Origin: Flavobacteriaceae bacterium UBA5544
GTDB taxonomy: Bacteria > Bacteroidota > Bacteroidia > Flavobacteriales > Flavobacteriaceae
DNA length: 45,271 bases
Direction of reading: 5' to 3'
Assembly: GCA_002426755.1 (NCBI GenBank)
Contig: DINI01000029.1
Coordinates: forward strand, 67,744 to 113,014
Part shown: in pieces, positions 24,819 to 32,482 of the stretch
How positions within the stretch are numbered: position 1 is the first letter of the stretch
How the letters are laid out: the number at the start of each line of letters is the position of its first letter
Program-made: the position numbers and the translations under genes
The notes under the pieces: generated by a model
Databases searched by the model: none
Seen by the model: the letters and a program-made list of their open reading frames with translations, nothing else
What the model was told of the DNA's origin: nothing

Positions 24819-26507
24819 TTATCTCACTAATTTTTTATACTTAATTCGTTTTGGAGCTACATCGCCCAAACGTTTCTTTCTATTTTCTTCATAATCACTA
24901 AAACTTCCTTCAAAGAAATACACTTCAGAATTGCCTTCAAACGCTAGAATGTGTGTACAGATTCTATCCAAGAACCATCTATCGTGACTGATGACAACTG
25001 CGCAACCAGCAAAATTTTCTAAACCTTCTTCTAAAGCCCTTAACGTATTGACATCTAAATCATTGGTAGGCTCATCTAAAAGTAATACATTACCCTCTTC
25101 TTTAAGTGTCATAGCTAGGTGCAAACGGTTCCGTTCTCCACCTGAAAGCAATTTTACTTTTTTGTTCTGTTCGCTTCCACTGAAGTTGAATCGGCTCAAA
25201 TAAGCTCTTGAATTCACTTGCTTTCCACCCATCATCACCAATTCCTGTTCATCACTAAAGTTCTGCCAAATTGATTTTTCTGGGTCAATGTTGGAATGTT
25301 TTTGGTCTACATACGCCAACTTTGCTGTATCGCCCACTTTAAATTCTCCTTTGTCTGGAGTTTCCTCGCCCATAATCATTCTGAAAATGGTGGTTTTACC
25401 TGCACCGTTCGGTCCAATGACGCCTACAATTCCAGCTTGTGGCAAATTAAAGTTTAGATTTTCATAAAGCAATTTGTCCTCATACCCTTTACTCACACCA
25501 ACAGCCTCAATGACATTGGTTCCTAATCGAGGTCCATTCGGAATGTAGATTTCCAATTTTTCGTCCAATTGTTTTTGGTCTTGGCTCATTAACTTATCAT
25601 AGTTGTTCAAACGCGCTTTTTGTTTAGTTTGACGTCCCTTGGCACCTTGACGCACCCATTCCAACTCTCGTTCCAAGGTTTTTTGACGTTTAGATGCAGT
25701 TTTGCTTTCTTGAGCCAAGCGTGTTGATTTTTGGTCTAACCACGAGGAATAATTTCCTTTCCATGGAATACCTTCACCTCTATCCAATTCCAAAATCCAG
25801 CCCGCAACATTATCCAAGAAGTATCTATCGTGGGTTACGGCAATAATGGTTCCTTTGTATTGGGACAAATGTTGCTCCAACCAATGCACGGATTCCGCAT
25901 CCAAGTGGTTCGTTGGCTCATCCAACAATAAGACATCAGGTTCTTGCAATAGCAATCGGCATAAAGCTACACGACGACGTTCACCGCCGGAAAGGACGGA
26001 GATTTTCTTATCACCATCTGGAGTACGCAAGGCATCCATCGCGATTTCGAGTTTTGTGTCGAGCTCCCAAGCATTGGAAGCATCAATTTTATCTTGAAGC
26101 GCTGCTTGCCTGTCCATCAACTTTTGCATTTTGTCAGGGTCCGAATATACTTCTTCCAAACCAAACATATCGTTGATTTTGTTGTATTCATCAAGGATGG
26201 CTACAGTTTCTGCAGCACCTTCACGTACCACTTCCATGACTGTTTTGCTCTCATCCAATTGTGGTTCTTGTTCCAAATACCCAACGGAGTAATCTTGAAG
26301 AAATGTGACATCACCTTGATAGTTCTTATCAATTCCTGCGATGATTTTTAACAAGGTGGACTTTCCGGAACCATTGAGACCTAAAATCCCAATTTTTGCA
26401 CCATAAAAGAAACTTAAGTGGATATTTTTTAAAACAGGTGTATCCGCACCTTTGAAGGTCTTTGTGAGACCTCGCATTGAAAAAATTACTTTTTTATCGT
26501 CGGACAT
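24819..26507 (-). CDS. ettA: Energy-dependent translational throttle protein EttA (ABC-F)
   Basis: The 562-residue cytoplasmic protein has two ABC ATPase domains and no membrane segment. Walker A motifs are GLNGSGKST (about 43-51) and GPNGAGKTT (about 365-373). Signatures LSGGERRR and LSGGERNR and Walker B LLLDEPTNHLD and LLLDEPTNDLD are all intact. The N-terminal block YLEQEPQLDESKTV and the inserted arm around residues 80-150 identify the EttA branch. EttA binds the ribosomal E site and adjusts initiation to the ATP/ADP ratio. The gene lies 39 nt downstream of the small membrane gene, with which it is probably co-transcribed. Confidence 0.96.
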   Translation of the reverse strand: MSDDKKVIFSMRGLTKTFKGADTPVLKNIHLSFFYGAKIGILGLNGSGKSTLLKIIAGIDKNYQGDVTFLQDYSVGYLEQEPQLDESKTVMEVVREGAAETVAILDEYNKINDMFGLEEVYSDPDKMQKLMDRQAALQDKIDASNAWELDTKLEIAMDALRTPDGDKKISVLSGGERRRVALCRLLLQEPDVLLLDEPTNHLDAESVHWLEQHLSQYKGTIIAVTHDRYFLDNVAGWILELDRGEGIPWKGNYSSWLDQKSTRLAQESKTASKRQKTLERELEWVRQGAKGRQTKQKARLNNYDKLMSQDQKQLDEKLEIYIPNGPRLGTNVIEAVGVSKGYEDKLLYENLNFNLPQAGIVGVIGPNGAGKTTIFRMIMGEETPDKGEFKVGDTAKLAYVDQKHSNIDPEKSIWQNFSDEQELVMMGGKQVNSRAYLSRFNFSGSEQNKKVKLLSGGERNRLHLAMTLKEEGNVLLLDEPTNDLDVNTLRALEEGLENFAGCAVVISHDRWFLDRICTHILAFEGNSEVYFFEGSFSDYEENRKKRLGDVAPKRIKYKKLVR

Positions 26508-26546
26508 AATTAATTTTGAGTTTTTGTTTTACAATTTAAGATGGAA

Positions 26547-26729
26547 CTAAACACGACCTTTCAGTGCATTGAACACCCATGCGATAGAGAAAAAACCAAT
26601 TCCAACAGCGCCGAAGCCATATCCTGCAACATCATCATATCTAAATGCTCCAAGGCCAATTAAACCAATTCCAACTATAATCATGATTGTGGTAGCCCAA
26701 GCCAACACTGTATTTTTATTCATTGCCAT
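26547..26729 (-). CDS. CAL67264-type small membrane protein, 60 aa
   Basis: The protein has two hydrophobic helices (about residues 8-28, TVLAWATTIMIIVGIGLIGL, and 37-55, GFGAVGIGFFSIAWVFNAL) joined by a short polar loop (FRYDDVAGY), and ends in LKGRV. This matches the family that NCBI names after a Gramella locus, as I remember it. Its function is unknown. Its position directly upstream of ettA is a recurring flavobacterial arrangement in my memory, so it may be co-regulated with the translational throttle. A second in-frame ATG lies two codons in. Confidence 0.8.
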   Translation of the reverse strand: MAMNKNTVLAWATTIMIIVGIGLIGLGAFRYDDVAGYGFGAVGIGFFSIAWVFNALKGRV

Positions 26730-26773
26730 AATTTTTATTTTTAAGGGAACTACAAATATCGTGTTTTTTAACT

Positions 26774-26806
26774 AAAAAAAGCATCCTGTCTGGGATGCTT
26801 TTTTTT
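26774..26806 (-). terminator. Intrinsic terminator of the MarR-pirin operon
   Basis: GCATCC (26781-26786) pairs with GGATGC (26793-26798) around a 6-nt loop, extended by A7 on one side and T8 on the other. On the minus strand the T-run follows the stem, 19 nt past the pirin stop. Confidence 0.88.
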
Positions 26807-26824
26807 CAATATAGGTTTTGATTT

Positions 26825-27544
26825 TTATTGCATTGGTACTTCGATGAACATCACACTTGAATCTTCTTTGGAGGTGACTGTAAATTTATCAGTTCCAGAA
26901 ATTCCAATGGCGTCACGGGTTTCCAATGAATTGTTATCGACAACAACGTTTCCATAGACATTCATCACATAGACCCCGTGATTTTGGCTTTTCACTTGAT
27001 ATTCAAATGATGTGCCTTTATCCAAATCAATCCTGGAAATAATGGCATCTTGATGAATTTTTAAGCTTCCTTCTTGCGTGTCATCGATAGACGTAACCAA
27101 GGTTTGAAGTTTATTTTTTCTATCACTTGTTTCAAATCTTTTTTGGCCATATCGTGGTTCAACATTGCGTTTATTCGGAATAATCCATATTTGGAATAAA
27201 CTTAAATGTTCACTGTCAGAACCATTGATTTCGGAATGCTGCAAACCTGTTCCTGCAGACATAATCTGTACTTCTCCAGCTTCAATGGTTTGCCATTCGT
27301 TGTGCATGGAATCGCGATGTTTTAAACTTCCACTCAATGGAATCGTGATAATTTCCATATTATCATGAGGATGTGTACCAAATCCCATTTTTGGCGCAAT
27401 GGTATCATCATTAAGAACTCTCAAAGCTCCAAATTGTACTTTTTGTTTATCAAAATAATTTGCAAAACTAAATGAATGATTTGCTTGTAGCCATCCATGA
27501 TTTGCATAGCCTCTACTGTTTGCTTTGTGCACTATTGTTTTCAT
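26825..27544 (-). CDS. Pirin family protein, YhhW/quercetinase-like
   Basis: The 239-residue protein is a bicupin of pirin length. The iron-binding residues are visible as THPHD (His58, His60) and LQHSE (His103, Glu105), at spacings that match characterised pirins. Enzymatic members are dioxygenases that act on flavonols such as quercetin; the natural substrate here is unknown. The cell location is cytoplasmic. It is the last gene of the redox operon. A perfect 14-bp palindrome and an unusually good Shine-Dalgarno lie directly upstream, suggesting separate control by the MarR protein encoded just before it. Confidence 0.93.
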   Translation of the reverse strand: MKTIVHKANSRGYANHGWLQANHSFSFANYFDKQKVQFGALRVLNDDTIAPKMGFGTHPHDNMEIITIPLSGSLKHRDSMHNEWQTIEAGEVQIMSAGTGLQHSEINGSDSEHLSLFQIWIIPNKRNVEPRYGQKRFETSDRKNKLQTLVTSIDDTQEGSLKIHQDAIISRIDLDKGTSFEYQVKSQNHGVYVMNVYGNVVVDNNSLETRDAIGISGTDKFTVTSKEDSSVMFIEVPMQ

Positions 27545-27551
27545 TTTTAAA

Positions 27552-27558
27552 CTCCTTT
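27552..27558 (-). promoter_or_regulatory. Strong Shine-Dalgarno for the pirin gene
   Basis: AAAGGAG on the minus strand lies 7 nt before the pirin ATG. Such a clear ribosome-binding site is unusual in this window. Confidence 0.65.
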
Positions 27559-27563
27559 ATTTT

Positions 27564-27577
27564 GTTTCCATGGAAAC
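27564..27577 (-). promoter_or_regulatory. Candidate MarR operator before the pirin gene
   Basis: GTTTCCATGGAAAC is a perfect 14-bp palindrome between the MarR gene and the pirin gene. Its core TTCC-N2-GGAA recurs at 28924-28933 over the promoter of the same operon. Confidence 0.55.
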
Positions 27578-27594
27578 TATTTAATTAAATTTTT

Positions 27595-28032
27595 TTAACG
27601 CATTTTATCCAATAAATCACTCAATAGCTGCGCCTCATCTTGAGTAATATTTTTAACCAAATCCTCATTAAAATTATCAGAAATGGAATTCAAAAGTTCT
27701 TTGCCATTTTTGGTGATTTCGATATGCACTACCCTTCTGTCATCGGGACAAGGAATACGCTCAATGAGTTGTTTATCACATAGTTTGTCCATCAATCGTG
27801 TGGCATTGGGTGAGCGCTCAATCATTCTACCTTTAATCGTTTGAACTTTTAACGGCTCTTTCGCCCCATTTAAAATTTTTAAAATATTGAACTGCTGTGG
27901 TGAAATTCCAAAAGGTTTAAAATATTCATTTTGAAAACTAGAAATCCAATTGGCCGTGTACAATATATTGATGAGTGCCTTCACTTTATGGTCTGGAAAT
28001 CTTGAATTGATATCTTTTGAAATGTCTCCCAT
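27595..28032 (-). CDS. MarR family transcriptional regulator
   Basis: The 145-residue protein has the MarR winged helix: the recognition-helix region is IKGRMIERSPNATRLMDKL (about 65-83) and the wing is CPDDRRVVHIEITKNGKEL (about 95-113). N- and C-terminal helices provide dimerisation. MarR proteins usually repress their own operon and are released by small aromatic or oxidising ligands. The neighbours (NAD(P)H reductase, GNAT, pirin) fit a response to electrophiles or quinones. Likely operators are the TTCC-N2-GGAA sites at 27564-27577 and 28924-28933. Confidence 0.93.
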   Translation of the reverse strand: MGDISKDINSRFPDHKVKALINILYTANWISSFQNEYFKPFGISPQQFNILKILNGAKEPLKVQTIKGRMIERSPNATRLMDKLCDKQLIERIPCPDDRRVVHIEITKNGKELLNSISDNFNEDLVKNITQDEAQLLSDLLDKMR

Positions 28033-28058
28033 TTTAATTTTTAGTTGATTTAAACATC

Positions 28059-28343
28059 TTAAAACAAGACATCAGCATATTCGTCATGTTTCTTTTTGAA
28101 AACCGCAGCTGCAAAAGGACATAGTGGCATCACTTTCAAATTATTATTCCTTAAATAATCAACTGAAGCAGCGACCAATTCGTAACCAACACCTTGACCC
28201 TTCAGTGAATCATCAACCTCCGTGTGGTCAATGATTATTTTGTTTGGGGCAGAATGCACATAGGTCATTTCGGCCACTTGTTTTCCATCCTTTTCCACAT
28301 AGAAAAGTCCTTTTTTTCCGTCGTCTTTGTGTTTTACTTCCAT
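28059..28343 (-). CDS. YjdJ-type GNAT family N-acetyltransferase
   Basis: At 94 residues this is a minimal GNAT of the short YjdJ class (Acetyltransf_CG type). The acetyl-CoA motif is DDSLKGQGVGYELV at about 43-56, followed by LKVMPLCPFAAAVFKKHDEY with the conserved P-x-CP-F/Y pattern. The acceptor is unknown. The start lies 1 nt past the reductase stop, so the genes are coupled. A MarR gene follows 26 nt later. Confidence 0.9.
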   Translation of the reverse strand: MEVKHKDDGKKGLFYVEKDGKQVAEMTYVHSAPNKIIIDHTEVDDSLKGQGVGYELVAASVDYLRNNNLKVMPLCPFAAAVFKKKHDEYADVLF

Positions 28344-28344
28344 T

Positions 28345-28875
28345 TTATAATTCTTTTTGAAATAATTCTACTGCTTCTTTTAATGTGTTATCAAAGTCTG
28401 AATCCGTAATTTTTCCGTCGGCAAACTTATCATTGAATAATGGTAGAGAGAATTCTGCAACAATTTTGGCATCATGTCTTGGAAACCTATCTTTTGCCAT
28501 CGCCAATACCGAAGCTCCTCCTCTACCTCCAGGAGATGTTGCCATCAATAACATGGGTTTGCCCAAAAATGTTTTCTGCTCCAACCGAGACATCCAATCA
28601 AAAAGATTCTTGAATACAGCCGAATAAGCTCCATTGTTTTCTGCCAAGGATATGACAAGTCCATCGGCATCTTTTATAAATTGATGAAATTTTTTAGCGT
28701 TTTCTGGAACACCCTCTTTTGCTTCCAAGTCTTTACTGTAAATTGGCAAATCAAAATCATTCAAGTCCAAAATTGTCACTTTTGCATCTTTGACAAGACT
28801 TGAGGCATAAGTTGCTAGCTGCTTATTTATTGAATCCGAACTGTTGCTTCCAGCAAAGGCTAATATGTTTTTCAT
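28345..28875 (-). CDS. NAD(P)H-dependent FMN reductase (flavodoxin-like)
   Basis: This 176-residue protein matches the NADPH-dependent FMN/azo/chromate reductase family. The FMN phosphate loop is GSNSSDSINKQLA (about 9-21). The second FMN contact is LAENNGAYSAVFKNLFDWMSR, with the family's E-x-N-x-x-x-x-x-x-L-K-N pattern changed to N-x-G. ATSPGGRGG is the third loop. It probably reduces quinones, azo compounds or metals in the cytoplasm with NAD(P)H. It is the first gene of the MarR-controlled operon, with a good promoter and operator-like sites just upstream. Confidence 0.92.
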   Translation of the reverse strand: MKNILAFAGSNSSDSINKQLATYASSLVKDAKVTILDLNDFDLPIYSKDLEAKEGVPENAKKFHQFIKDADGLVISLAENNGAYSAVFKNLFDWMSRLEQKTFLGKPMLLMATSPGGRGGASVLAMAKDRFPRHDAKIVAEFSLPLFNDKFADGKITDSDFDNTLKEAVELFQKEL

Positions 28876-28894
28876 TGATTTTAATTTTTAAATC

Positions 28895-28933
28895 TTATCA
28901 AAGATAATCAAAAATAATTTATATTCCAAGGAA
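28895..28933 (-). promoter_or_regulatory. Promoter and operators of the redox operon
   Basis: On the minus strand the -7 box TATCTTTG (28899-28906) and a -33 TTG (28927-28929) are 20 nt apart, a good Bacteroidota promoter. A TTATC-AAA-GATAA palindrome (28895-28907) covers the -7 box. TTCCAAGGAA (28924-28933) covers the -33 box and shares its core with the palindrome before the pirin gene. Confidence 0.7.
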
Positions 28934-28989
28934 AATAATACCATGTAATATATTTTAACAAATAATTAATCTTTGAACGCGCCTCCTTT

Positions 28990-29018
28990 TTGTATGACTT
29001 ATAAAGTTCGTATTTTAG
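28990..29018 (+). promoter_or_regulatory. Promoter of the acyl-CoA carboxylase gene
   Basis: TTG (28990-28992, in a TTTTTG run), an 18-nt spacer and TATTTTAG (29011-29018, 7 of 8 with TAnnTTTG) lie 22 nt upstream of the start. Confidence 0.5.
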
Positions 29019-29039
29019 CAACGAACAAAACAAATAGCA

Positions 29040-30668
29040 ATGGACCTTAACTTCAATAAAAACGAAGACCACAATAAATTACTTCTCTCCGATTTGCGCC
29101 AAAGACTGGCCAAGGTAAAACTTGGCGGTGGCCAAAAAAGTATTGACAAACATCACGAAAAAGGTAAAATGACTGCTAGGGAGCGTATTAATTATTTATT
29201 GGACCCAAAAGCGAAAGTCATTGAAATTGGGGCTTTTGCGGGAGAAGACATGTATGCCGAACACGGTGGATGTCCTTCAGGTGGTGTGGTTGTAAAAATT
29301 GGTTATGTTAAAGGCAAACAATGTATGGTGGTAGCCAATGATGCAACCGTAAAGGCTGGTGCATGGTTTCCAATTACAGGAAAAAAGAATTTAAGAGCAC
29401 AAGAAATTGCCATTGAAAACCGCTTACCTATTATATATTTGGTGGATTCTGCAGGTGTCTATTTACCGATGCAGGACGAAATTTTTCCAGACAAAGAACA
29501 TTTTGGTCGCATTTTTAGAAATAATGCCATTATGAGCAGTATGGGAATCACCCAAATTGCTGCCGTAATGGGAAGTTGTGTGGCTGGTGGCGCCTACTTG
29601 CCCATTATGAGTGACGAAGCCTTGATTGTGGATAAAACAGGGAGTATTTTTTTGGCAGGAAGCTACCTTGTAAAAGCAGCCATAGGCGAAACGATTGACA
29701 ATGAAACTTTGGGAGGAGCCACAACACATTGTGAAATATCGGGCGTTACGGATTACAAAGCCAAGGATGATAAAGATGCCCTTGACACCATCAAAAACAT
29801 CATCGACAAAATTGGAGATTATGACAAGGCAGGATTTAATCGTGCTAAATCGATGAAACCTAAAGAAAATCCAGAAGATATTTATGGCATCATTCCAAGA
29901 AGTCGCACGGACCAATATGATATGTACGAAATCATCAAGCGGTTGGTGGACAATTCTGAATATGATGAGTATAAAGCAGGTTATGGAAAAACCATCATCA
30001 CCGCTTATGCGAGAATTGATGGTTGGGCCGTTGGGATTGTTGCCAACCAGCGTCAATTGGTAAAAACAAAGCAAGGTGAAATGCAGTTTGGTGGCGTCAT
30101 TTATAATGATTCAGCCGATAAAGCGACGCGTTTCATTGCCAATTGCAACCAGAAGAAAATCCCGTTAGTATTCCTACAGGATGTGACAGGCTTTATGGTA
30201 GGCAGCAAAAGCGAACATGGCGGCATCATCAAAGATGGAGCAAAAATGGTGAATGCTGTTAGTAATTCAGTGGTTCCAAAATTCACGGTTGTGATTGGAA
30301 ATAGCTATGGCGCTGGAAATTACGCCATGTGCGGCAAAGCCTATGACCCACGATTGATTGTGGCTTGGCCAAGTGCTGAATTGGCTGTAATGAGCGGAAA
30401 TAGCGCCGCAAAGGTTTTACTTCAAATAGAAACGGCTTCACTTAAAAAGAAAGGTGAAACCATTACCAAAGAAAAAGAAGACGAACTTTTCAATAAAATA
30501 AAAGATAGATATGATGCGCAAGTATCACCTTACTATGCCGCAGCAAGGATTTGGACAGATGGCATTATTGCCCCCTTGGATACACGCACTTGGATAAGTA
30601 TGGGCATTGAGGCTGCAGACCATGCGCCTATTGAGAAAAAGTTTAATTTAGGGATTTTGCAGGTATAA
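29040..30668 (+). CDS. Acyl-CoA carboxylase, beta (carboxyltransferase) subunit
   Basis: This 542-residue carboxyltransferase is the biotin-dependent type acting on methylcrotonyl-CoA or propionyl-CoA. Both crotonase-like halves are present. The carboxyl-transferase blocks include GKMTARERINYLLDP (about 41-55), LVDSAGVYLPMQDEIF and GSCVAGGAYLPIMSDEA in the N half, and the acyl-CoA side GAGNYAMCGKAYDPR with AELAVMSG in the C half. The strong YLPMQDEIFPDKEHFGRIF block favours methylcrotonyl-CoA, i.e. leucine degradation, but this is not certain. No biotin carboxylase gene is adjacent. The start at ATG 29040 has a promoter upstream. The next gene follows after 3 nt. Confidence 0.9.
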   Translation: MDLNFNKNEDHNKLLLSDLRQRLAKVKLGGGQKSIDKHHEKGKMTARERINYLLDPKAKVIEIGAFAGEDMYAEHGGCPSGGVVVKIGYVKGKQCMVVANDATVKAGAWFPITGKKNLRAQEIAIENRLPIIYLVDSAGVYLPMQDEIFPDKEHFGRIFRNNAIMSSMGITQIAAVMGSCVAGGAYLPIMSDEALIVDKTGSIFLAGSYLVKAAIGETIDNETLGGATTHCEISGVTDYKAKDDKDALDTIKNIIDKIGDYDKAGFNRAKSMKPKENPEDIYGIIPRSRTDQYDMYEIIKRLVDNSEYDEYKAGYGKTIITAYARIDGWAVGIVANQRQLVKTKQGEMQFGGVIYNDSADKATRFIANCNQKKIPLVFLQDVTGFMVGSKSEHGGIIKDGAKMVNAVSNSVVPKFTVVIGNSYGAGNYAMCGKAYDPRLIVAWPSAELAVMSGNSAAKVLLQIETASLKKKGETITKEKEDELFNKIKDRYDAQVSPYYAAARIWTDGIIAPLDTRTWISMGIEAADHAPIEKKFNLGILQV

Positions 30669-30671
30669 TTT

Positions 30672-31508
30672 ATGAAGAAAAAACTATTTTATTTATTTGT
30701 TTGTATATCCAACTTTGTTCTGTGTCAAAACAACGTTGAAGATATTGTGAAACCTAGATTGTCTTTTGTTTCTGACAAAAATATAGCGACAGATTTATCT
30801 AAAATTATTGTTTTGGAGAAAGACACATTATTTTCAAAGTACAAAACTTATGATTTGACATTTTTGAATGATTCTCTATATTCTGAAGACTTTTTTTTTA
30901 AATATGAGTATATGGTTTTTCAATTTACAGACGAAAATTCAAAGAAAATATACCACATACAGCAATGGTCAACACCTATTATTGTGTATCTAGACAAAGA
31001 ACTACCAAAAACTGTGCGCAAGGAATTTGAGGAATTTTATTCCCAGATAAAGGGAATTAAAAATTTAAAAATTTCCTTTACTACAAAATTAGAAAATGCC
31101 AATTATTTTGTTAAAGCAACTTCAAAGACCGTGAATGGCTATGACAACGATTATAAATTTCCTGATGAAGAGTCGAGACGGAATAACGTCCTCACAGGTT
31201 CGACATTTAAACTACAGTCCGATTACAATAACAAATATTTTAGCGGCATATTAACTGTGAATCCATCGGAAAAAGATGAAACTTTGCTTCTAAAACAATT
31301 AAAGCAAATGTTTTTTATGAGTTTAGGTCGTTTTTTCGTTTCTAATGAATTTGAAGAGGAAAGCATTCTATCGAGCAAGTATGTCAATTCCAAAGTGGTT
31401 TCACAATCAGATCTTGATATTCTCAAAGTACATTATGAAATTATTTATGATCAAGCAATTAATGGCACAACTTTTAAAAAGCTTAAAGAAATAGCAAACA
31501 ACAACTAA
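30672..31508 (+). CDS. Secreted DUF2927-like protein (copy 1)
   Basis: The 278-residue protein has a signal peptide (about residues 1-18, MKKKLFYLFVCISNFVLC). The remainder looks like a distant DUF2927 member: a beta-strand PIIVYLDKELPKTVRKEFEEF, then LKQMFFMSLGRFF, and a C-terminal S-DLDILKVHYEIIYDQAINGTT that matches the family's D-x-x-LL-x-x-HY-x-x-x-x-x-x-G pattern. The assignment is from pattern, not a search. It probably acts in the periplasm. The following gene is a homologue with the same two motifs. The start at 30672 follows the acyl-CoA carboxylase stop by 3 nt. Confidence 0.75.
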   Translation: MKKKLFYLFVCISNFVLCQNNVEDIVKPRLSFVSDKNIATDLSKIIVLEKDTLFSKYKTYDLTFLNDSLYSEDFFFKYEYMVFQFTDENSKKIYHIQQWSTPIIVYLDKELPKTVRKEFEEFYSQIKGIKNLKISFTTKLENANYFVKATSKTVNGYDNDYKFPDEESRRNNVLTGSTFKLQSDYNNKYFSGILTVNPSEKDETLLLKQLKQMFFMSLGRFFVSNEFEEESILSSKYVNSKVVSQSDLDILKVHYEIIYDQAINGTTFKKLKEIANNN

Positions 31509-31510
31509 AC

Positions 31511-32401
31511 ATGATGAGATCTCTACTGATTACCTGTTTTTTATTGATAAACGCGCTTAGTTATTCACAAAAAAAAACAGATACTATTTGGAATACAAAC
31601 ACTTACGTTTCGTTAAAATCATATAAAAACACTTACGGCGAACCACTAACAAAAAAAGATTCCTTAAATTTTAAATTTAAAGATAATGACACATTAGTAT
31701 TAATAAAAGATTATGTCAGACCACAAGGAACGATGGTGCCTTATGAGTTTAAAGACTCCACCTTTTTGTATTATTACAAAAAAGTAGCCTTCAATCATAA
31801 AAATGATAGTATAAACAAAAAAACTTCAATGAAATACTGGAAGGACGATATTCGCATATTTTTTTCTAAAAGTGTTTCAAAAAAGACCAAAAAGGATTTT
31901 ATGCTATTTGCCGATCAGATTGATAAAGCCGTAGATTCGTTACATATAAAAGAAGTTAAAAATGTGGAAGATTCAAATTATATCATTTATTATTTTGGTG
32001 ATTATGAATATGAATCACGAATGGATAACTATACCTATTCTACATTTTATGCTTCATGGAAACATAATAAAATTTACAGAACAACAATCCGATTGGATGA
32101 AAGCGCTTTCTTTGGAGACGCGCTTATCCAATATAAATTACGAGAACTGTTTTTTCAATCAATAGGATACTTTGTTCTCATTGACGATTTTGCTTGTGAG
32201 AGTTATTTTTCCAATTGCTATTCGCCTAATAAAAGATTGACCGAGCTAGACATTGAACTTTTAAAATATCATTATTCATATGGTATCTGCAAAGGCACTA
32301 GTTTAGAGACTTTTGAAGGACAACACCAGAAGGCGAAAGAAATTTTCGAAAAAACCGGTCATCAGATGCGATTTTTCCATCCTTATGAACAGGAACAATA
32401 A
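31511..32401 (+). CDS. Secreted DUF2927-like protein (copy 2)
   Basis: The protein of 296 residues has a signal peptide ending near ALSYSQ (about 19). It shares with copy 1 the block KLRELFFQSIGYF (about 210-222) and TELDIELLKYHYSYGICKGTS (about 243-263), here with CESYFSN between them, as in DUF2927 proteins. It ends in a charged tail. A second in-frame ATG follows directly at 31514. Two copies with little overall identity suggest an old duplication. The strong terminator after the gene also closes the next minus-strand gene. No function assigned. Confidence 0.75.
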   Translation: MMRSLLITCFLLINALSYSQKKTDTIWNTNTYVSLKSYKNTYGEPLTKKDSLNFKFKDNDTLVLIKDYVRPQGTMVPYEFKDSTFLYYYKKVAFNHKNDSINKKTSMKYWKDDIRIFFSKSVSKKTKKDFMLFADQIDKAVDSLHIKEVKNVEDSNYIIYYFGDYEYESRMDNYTYSTFYASWKHNKIYRTTIRLDESAFFGDALIQYKLRELFFQSIGYFVLIDDFACESYFSNCYSPNKRLTELDIELLKYHYSYGICKGTSLETFEGQHQKAKEIFEKTGHQMRFFHPYEQEQ

Positions 32402-32447
32402 TTTATGGTTTTTAGTATTAGAAAACCATAAACGATTCTGAAATAAT

Positions 32448-32480
32448 AAAAAAGAGCGACCATGGAAGTCGCTCTTTTTT
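32448..32480. terminator. Bidirectional intrinsic terminator
   Basis: AAAAAAGAGCGAC (32448-32460) pairs with GTCGCTCTTTTTT (32468-32480) over 13 bp with a 7-nt loop. It separates convergent genes. A second hairpin without T-run (TATGGTTTT / AAAACCATA) lies just before it at 32404-32430. Confidence 0.92.
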
Positions 32481-32482
32481 GT

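Noticed and set aside
29463..30074. 203-aa antisense open frame inside the carboxylase gene
   Set aside because: Shadow of a strongly conserved coding sequence; no start signal or domain.
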